From an uncultured Collinsella sp. (GTDB lineage Bacteria > Actinomycetota > Coriobacteriia > Coriobacteriales > Coriobacteriaceae), in assembly GCA_902494555.1 (NCBI GenBank), contig CABUTR010000009.1, positions 1 through 64,000 on the forward strand: 64,000 bases of DNA, in the 5' to 3' direction. Under the pieces are notes generated by a model. The model was not told where the DNA came from and did no database searches. It was given only the letters and a program-made list of their open reading frames with translations. Of this stretch, positions 59,478 to 64,000 are shown one piece after another (the stretch's first letter is position 1; every line of letters begins with the position of its first letter). A program made the translations under genes and the position numbers.

Positions 59478-62174
59478 ATGGAAGAGATGCCCAAGAACTA
59501 CGATCCGTCGACCAACGAGCCGGCGATCCTGCAGAAGTGGCTCGACGGCGGCTACTACAAGCGCCGTGAGGGCGTGGGCGACTGCACCGTCACCATTCCG
59601 CCTCCCAACGTTACCGGTAAGCTTCACATGGGTCACGCTACCGACGACTCCATCCAGGACGCCATCATTCGTATGGCCCGCATGCGCGGCAAGTCCACGC
59701 GCTGGGTGCTCGGAACCGATCACGCCGGTATCGCCACGCAGACCAAGGTCGACAAGAAGCTCAAGAGCGAGGGCATTAGCCGCCTGGAGATCGGTCGCGA
59801 CAAGTTTGTCGACGCTTGCTGGGATTGGACCCACGAGTACGGCGGCATCATCGTCGAGCAGATCAAGCGTATGGGCTGCTCCGTTGACTTCGATAACGAG
59901 CGCTTTACTATGGACGAGGACTACGCGCAGGCCGTGCGCAAGGTCTTCTGCGACTGGTACCACGACGGTCTTATCTATCGTGGCAAGCGCATCGTCAACT
60001 GGTGCCCCAACTGCACTACCGCCATCTCGGACGACGAGGCCGAGTACAAGGACGAGAAGGGCCACCTGTGGCACCTGCGCTACCCGCTGACCGAGCCGGT
60101 CAACGGCCAGGACTACATCGTCGTCGCCACCACGCGCCCCGAGACCATGCTCGGCGACACGGGCGTCGCCGTCTCCCCGAAGGACCCCGAGAAGGCCGCC
60201 TTCGTGGGTAAGACCGTCAAGCTCCCCATCGTTGACCGCGAGATCCCCATCTTTGAGGATTGGCATGTCGACGCCAACTTTGGCTCCGGCTTCGTTAAGG
60301 TCACGCCGGCCCACGACCCCAACGATTACGCCATGGGCCAGGCCCACGACCTGCCGCAGATCAACATCTTCGACGAGCACGCGGTGGTCGTTGAGGGCTA
60401 TGGCGAGTTTACCGGCATGAACCGTGACGAGTGCCGCGAGGCCGTCATCAAGTGGTTTGAGGAGCACGACCTGCTCGATCACGTCGAGGACCTCGATCAC
60501 TCCGTCATGCACTGCTACCGTTGCGACGCCGCGCTTGAGCCGTGGCTGTCCGAGCAGTGGTTTGTGGCCGTCGCCAAGCTCAAGGGGCCGGCGCTTGACG
60601 CCGTCAACTCCGGCAAGGTCACCTTCCACCCCGCGCGCTGGACGCAGACCTACACCACCTGGATGGAGAACCTCAAGGATTGGTGCATCAGCCGCCAGCT
60701 GTGGTGGGGCCATCGTATCCCCGTGTTCTACTGCGAGGACTGCGGCTGGGAGGACGCCCTTACCGAGGACACCGACGTGTGCCCCAAGTGCGGCGGCCAT
60801 CACGTGCATCAGGACGAGAACGTGCTGGACACCTGGTTCAGCTCGCAGCTGTGGACCTTCGCTACGCAGGGCTGGCCGCAAAAGCCGGAGCTGCTCGAGG
60901 GCCATCACCCCACGACGGCGCTCGTCACCGCGCGCGACATCATCGCGCTGTGGGTCGCCCGCATGGTCATGAGCTCGCTGTACTTCCTGGACGAGGTGCC
61001 GTTTAAGGACGTCGTCATCTACCCGACGATCCTGGCCAAGGACGGCAGCCGCATGTCCAAGTCCAAGGGCAACGGCGTTGACCCCATGGACCTCATTGGC
61101 ATGTACGGTGCTGACGCCATGCGCTTCAACCTGCTTACCCTCTGCACCAACAACCAGGACGTCAAGTTCGACGCGAACATCGACAAAAAGACCAAGAAGC
61201 TTATCGACAGCCCGCGCACCGAGCAGGCCAAGTCGTTCGTCACCAAGATCTGGAACGCCAGCCGCTTCCTGCTTATGAACATGGAGGGTTACACGCCCGG
61301 CGAGCCCGTCGTGGAGACGCCGGCCGACGCCTGGATGTTCAGCCGCCTGGCCAAGGCCGTGAAGATGGTCACCGAGGGTATTGAGAACTACACCTTTGGC
61401 GATATGGCCCGCGGCGTGCAGCAGTTCTTCTGGAACGAGGTCTGCGACTGGTACGTCGAGGTCACCAAGGCCCGCCTGAAGGGCGAGGGTCGTCTGCAGG
61501 CGCAGCGCAACCTGATCTTTGTGCTCGACACCTCCATTCGCCTGATGCACCCGCTTATGCCGTTTGTCACCGAGGAGATCTGGGACAACATGCCGGCGAG
61601 TGTGCTCGATCTGGACGCCGAGGGCAACGTGCACCGCGCCGAGGCACTCATGATCGCCAAGTGGCCCGAGCCCGCCGACTACGCCAAGTATGTCGACGAG
61701 GACGCCGAGCGCGCGTTTGAGCTGTGCCGCGCCGTCGTTTCCGCCGCCCGCGCCACGCGTTCGCGCTATCGCTTGAGCCCCAAGGCCGAGCTCGACGTGG
61801 TCGTGCGCGCCGGTGCCGAGGACATCGAGAAGCTCGAGAGCCTGCGCTCCACGATTGAGCCGCTGGCCAACACGGCTTCGCTGGTCATGGGTACCGACGT
61901 CGAGAAGCCGGCTGCGAGCATTGCCGTGGTCGACAGCGGCGTCGAGGCCTTTGTGGTGCTCGAGGGCAAGGTTGACCTTTCGGCCGAGAAGGCACGCCTG
62001 GAGAAGGAGATCGCCGCGGCCCAGAAGGAGCTCGCCGGCTGTGAGAAGACCCTTGCCAACGAGGGCTTTGTGGCCAAGGCCGCGCCTGCCGTGGTGCAGA
62101 AGAAGAGGGACCGTGCAGCTGAGCTCAAGGAGATCCTGGCGGCGCTGACTGCTCAGGTTGCTGACTTCTCGTAG
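59478..62174 (+). CDS. valS: Valyl-tRNA synthetase
   Basis: Product of 898 aa, usual bacterial length. Class I signatures: PPPNVTGKLHMGHA near residue 45 (HIGH) and DGSRMSKSKGNGVDP (KMSKS). The editing domain has WVLGTDHAGIATQ upstream and a TTRPETMLGDTGVAV block; a zinc-type CEDCGWED...CPKCGG motif is present; the C-terminal coiled coil (about 835-898, LEKEIAAAQKELAGCEKTL) is the tRNA-binding arm typical of ValRS. ATG 59478 follows AGGGAGAG. Confidence 0.97.
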   Translation: MEEMPKNYDPSTNEPAILQKWLDGGYYKRREGVGDCTVTIPPPNVTGKLHMGHATDDSIQDAIIRMARMRGKSTRWVLGTDHAGIATQTKVDKKLKSEGISRLEIGRDKFVDACWDWTHEYGGIIVEQIKRMGCSVDFDNERFTMDEDYAQAVRKVFCDWYHDGLIYRGKRIVNWCPNCTTAISDDEAEYKDEKGHLWHLRYPLTEPVNGQDYIVVATTRPETMLGDTGVAVSPKDPEKAAFVGKTVKLPIVDREIPIFEDWHVDANFGSGFVKVTPAHDPNDYAMGQAHDLPQINIFDEHAVVVEGYGEFTGMNRDECREAVIKWFEEHDLLDHVEDLDHSVMHCYRCDAALEPWLSEQWFVAVAKLKGPALDAVNSGKVTFHPARWTQTYTTWMENLKDWCISRQLWWGHRIPVFYCEDCGWEDALTEDTDVCPKCGGHHVHQDENVLDTWFSSQLWTFATQGWPQKPELLEGHHPTTALVTARDIIALWVARMVMSSLYFLDEVPFKDVVIYPTILAKDGSRMSKSKGNGVDPMDLIGMYGADAMRFNLLTLCTNNQDVKFDANIDKKTKKLIDSPRTEQAKSFVTKIWNASRFLLMNMEGYTPGEPVVETPADAWMFSRLAKAVKMVTEGIENYTFGDMARGVQQFFWNEVCDWYVEVTKARLKGEGRLQAQRNLIFVLDTSIRLMHPLMPFVTEEIWDNMPASVLDLDAEGNVHRAEALMIAKWPEPADYAKYVDEDAERAFELCRAVVSAARATRSRYRLSPKAELDVVVRAGAEDIEKLESLRSTIEPLANTASLVMGTDVEKPAASIAVVDSGVEAFVVLEGKVDLSAEKARLEKEIAAAQKELAGCEKTLANEGFVAKAAPAVVQKKRDRAAELKEILAALTAQVADFS

Positions 62175-62189
62175 GCGGTACGGGGGGAC

Positions 62190-62297
62190 GCGGTTTGAGG
62201 CATTGCTCGCTACTGCGGACAGTCCTGCTCGCACGAAGGCCACATTAAGTGGCCTTCGGCTCGTGCGGAACTTGTATCGAGCAAAGCCCCAAACCGC
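62190..62297. repeat. Branched palindromic element C, copy 2 (before folC), opposite orientation
   Basis: Outer arms 62190-62209 (GCGGTTTG, GGC, TTGCTCG) pair with 62278-62297 with two mismatches. Inner hairpin: CGCAC, GAAGGCCAC-ATTAA-GTGGCCTTC, 3' bulge GGCTC, GTGCG (62230-62267). The bulge is the reverse complement of the GAGCC bulge of copy 1, so this copy is inverted. The remaining 62298-62452 shows no gene, only a weak GAGG/CCTC hairpin with TTTTT near 62400-62432. Confidence 0.8.
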
Positions 62298-62452
62298 TCC
62301 CATAGCGGTTACGGGGGCGTCCGCTGCCTGACGGTTAGGGCCACTGGGTTGTAGCCTTGATTCTGCTGCAAAGCGGTGTTTGGCTGATATTTTGAATGGG
62401 AGGGGCTCGTTGTTGCTTACGGGCCTCTTTTTATGTTGAGGGGACTTTGGCT

Positions 62453-63796
62453 ATGGCAAAGCGTTCTGGGTTGTATTCGGTGCCGTTTGAGGTTCCGGAG
62501 CTTTCTTTTGATGAGGCTGTTGCACTTGCGGCCGATATGGGCAAGATTGCGCGTTATTCCACGCCGCTGCTCGAGACCGTCGTCGAGATGCTCGATGAGC
62601 TTGGTCGTCCTGACGAGTTCTATGATTGCATCCAGATAGCCGGTACCAACGGAAAGACCTCGACGACGCGATTCTCGGCTGCCATTCTTCGTGGTGAGGG
62701 CCTTAAGACGGCACTCTTTACGTCGCCTCATCTGGTGCGATATCCCGAGCGTATGGAGATTGACGGAAAGGTCGTCTCAGACGAGGTCTTTGCCCATGGT
62801 GTCTCTGCGGCGTATGAGGCGGGTCGTCGTCTCAACGCACGTCGTGAGGCGGCGGGCGAGGAGCTCCGTTCTATTACGCCTTTCGATCTTTTGTCCGTGG
62901 CTGGTTTGACTATGTTTGCCGAGGCTTGCGTGGACGTGGCCGTGCTTGAGGTTGGCATGGGCGGACGCTGGGATGCCACAAGTGCGACCGATCCCGTGGC
63001 CGTCGCCATTACGGGCATTGGACTCGACCATACGAAGGTCCTTGGCGATACGCTCGAGGCCATTGCGGGGGAGAAGGCTGCGGTTATCAAACCCGGGCGC
63101 CTGGTTGTGCTTGGCGAGGGCACGCACGAGGCGAGCGTTCAGCGCGTGATGGATGCCCGTTGTCGCGAGTGCGGCATTGTGCCGCTGGTGGTGAACCATG
63201 CCACGACCAAGGTGCCGGAGCACGTGGGCGATACGGTGGAGTTTAGCTGTACCACGCCGCGCGCGATCTATACGTCGAGGATGGTTAAGCCGGCGTATCA
63301 GCCGCAGAATGCCGCGTGTGCGATTATGCTGTGCGAGGGCTATTTGGGTCGCGAGCTCGACCACGATGCACTCGACGCTTCGCTTATGGGTTGCCCCACG
63401 CCGGGTCGCTTTGATGTGCTGGGAACCAATCCGCTCAATCTGATCGACGCCTGCCATAACCCCCAGAGCTGCGAGAACTTTGTGAGCGCACTGGACGAGA
63501 TCGATCCGCGTGTAGAGAATCGCCCCACGCTGCTATGCGCCGCGCTGGCCGATAAGGACGTGGCGGGCATCGTCGACGTGCTTGTTCCGGCCTTCCCCCG
63601 GGTGGTCGTGACCCAGACCGATTCCGATCGCGCCCTGCCGGCAGAGGAGCTCGCTGCCCTGGTGGAGGCCGATAAGCTCGCTGGCGTGTACCCCAGCGTG
63701 TCCGAGGCCCTCGCGGCCCTCGATGCCGCCGGCGAGCCCTTCGTTGCCGCCGGCACCATCACCCTAGCCGGCGAAGTAGCCGGTCTGCTGCGCTAA
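62453..63796 (+). CDS. folC: Folylpolyglutamate synthase / dihydrofolate synthase
   Basis: Product of 447 aa. Mur-ligase-like ATPase with P-loop IAGTNGKTSTTRFSAAIL, FTSPHLVRYPERMEI, VLEVGMGGRWDATSATDP and GLDHTKVLGDTLEAIAGEKA; the C-terminal Rossmann domain has TPGRFDVLG and LIDACHNPQS. It adds glutamate to folates. ATG 62453 follows GAGGGG; the frame open from 62396 has no better site. Often follows valS in Gram-positives, as here. Confidence 0.95.
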   Translation: MAKRSGLYSVPFEVPELSFDEAVALAADMGKIARYSTPLLETVVEMLDELGRPDEFYDCIQIAGTNGKTSTTRFSAAILRGEGLKTALFTSPHLVRYPERMEIDGKVVSDEVFAHGVSAAYEAGRRLNARREAAGEELRSITPFDLLSVAGLTMFAEACVDVAVLEVGMGGRWDATSATDPVAVAITGIGLDHTKVLGDTLEAIAGEKAAVIKPGRLVVLGEGTHEASVQRVMDARCRECGIVPLVVNHATTKVPEHVGDTVEFSCTTPRAIYTSRMVKPAYQPQNAACAIMLCEGYLGRELDHDALDASLMGCPTPGRFDVLGTNPLNLIDACHNPQSCENFVSALDEIDPRVENRPTLLCAALADKDVAGIVDVLVPAFPRVVVTQTDSDRALPAEELAALVEADKLAGVYPSVSEALAALDAAGEPFVAAGTITLAGEVAGLLR

Positions 63797-63810
63797 CCCA
63801 TCCCCTCAGC

Positions 63811-63877
63811 AGTTGCGGTGATATACGGACTGTTTTACAAGCCAGAAGCCTCAAACAGTCCGTATATCACCGCAACT
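63811..63877. repeat. Palindrome family A, copy 5 (covariant)
   Basis: Perfect 25 bp arms (63811-63835 and 63853-63877). The core reads GTGATATACGG, differing at one place from copies 1-3 with the matching change in the other arm. After it, 63878-64000 contains no gene I can support, only a small inverted repeat GGTCA-CCCT-TGACC near 63973. Confidence 0.9.
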
Positions 63878-64000
63878 CAAAAGCAGCCAATTTGGGACGG
63901 GGCTTTTTTAGCTGCCCTGTACCCCGAGTTGACTCGCTTGTCACGAAATGGGGCTATCTACTACGTTTGACTGGTCACCCTTGACCATACGGAACATCGC

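Overview
The window is 64 kb of high-GC DNA from a strictly anaerobic actinobacterium of the class Coriobacteriia, most likely a gut Collinsella. This rests on high GC with GC-rich third positions, a complete formate hydrogenlyase with a selenocysteine formate dehydrogenase, a selenoprotein SelD, a giant InlB-repeat/LRR surface protein, and gene content typical of that group. The assignment is by recognition; no database search was run.

Layout. 0-5.5 kb: molybdenum cofactor genes moeA and mogA, then the molybdate importer modABC, whose permease has an unusual exported N-terminal domain. 5.5-6.1 kb: remnant of a BadF/BcrA-type activase. 6.2-9.3 kb: selenium operon selD (in-frame UGA, selenocysteine) - yedF - DUF3343 - cysteine desulfurase. 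9.4-22.4 kb: one 4307-codon surface-protein gene with two LRR blocks, about 18 InlB-like repeats, three Ig/MBG-type modules, Pro-Asp spacers and a LADTG sorting signal. 22.4-24.1 kb: brnQ-type transporter, tRNA-Pro and tRNA-Gly. 24.1-26.5 kb: structured repeats, an AbiEi/DUF559-like gene between two palindromes, and a RelB/PIN toxin-antitoxin pair.

26.9-42.4 kb: formate hydrogenlyase locus: HycB-like ferredoxin, fdhF (UGA at codon 140), second ferredoxin, six membrane and soluble hydrogenase blocks hyfBCDEFGHI, maturation genes hycH and hycI, and a formate channel focA. 42.5-49.4 kb: an orphan molybdopterin oxidoreductase, then selA-selB-selC (tRNA-Sec)-mobA-DUF3343. 49.7-55 kb: glutamate dehydrogenase and a two-gene xanthine-dehydrogenase-type molybdenum hydroxylase. 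55.5-63.8 kb: tRNA-Leu, tig-clpP-clpX, valS and folC.

The genes form one functional theme. Molybdate import, cofactor synthesis (MoeA, MogA, MobA) and the full selenocysteine machinery (SelD, SelA, SelB, tRNA-Sec, with selenium/sulfur delivery proteins) supply the Mo-selenoenzyme FdhF. FdhF passes electrons from formate to a group 4 [NiFe] hydrogenase. The intergenic spaces hold several families of long, covarying palindromes and branched hairpin elements that the genes do not explain.
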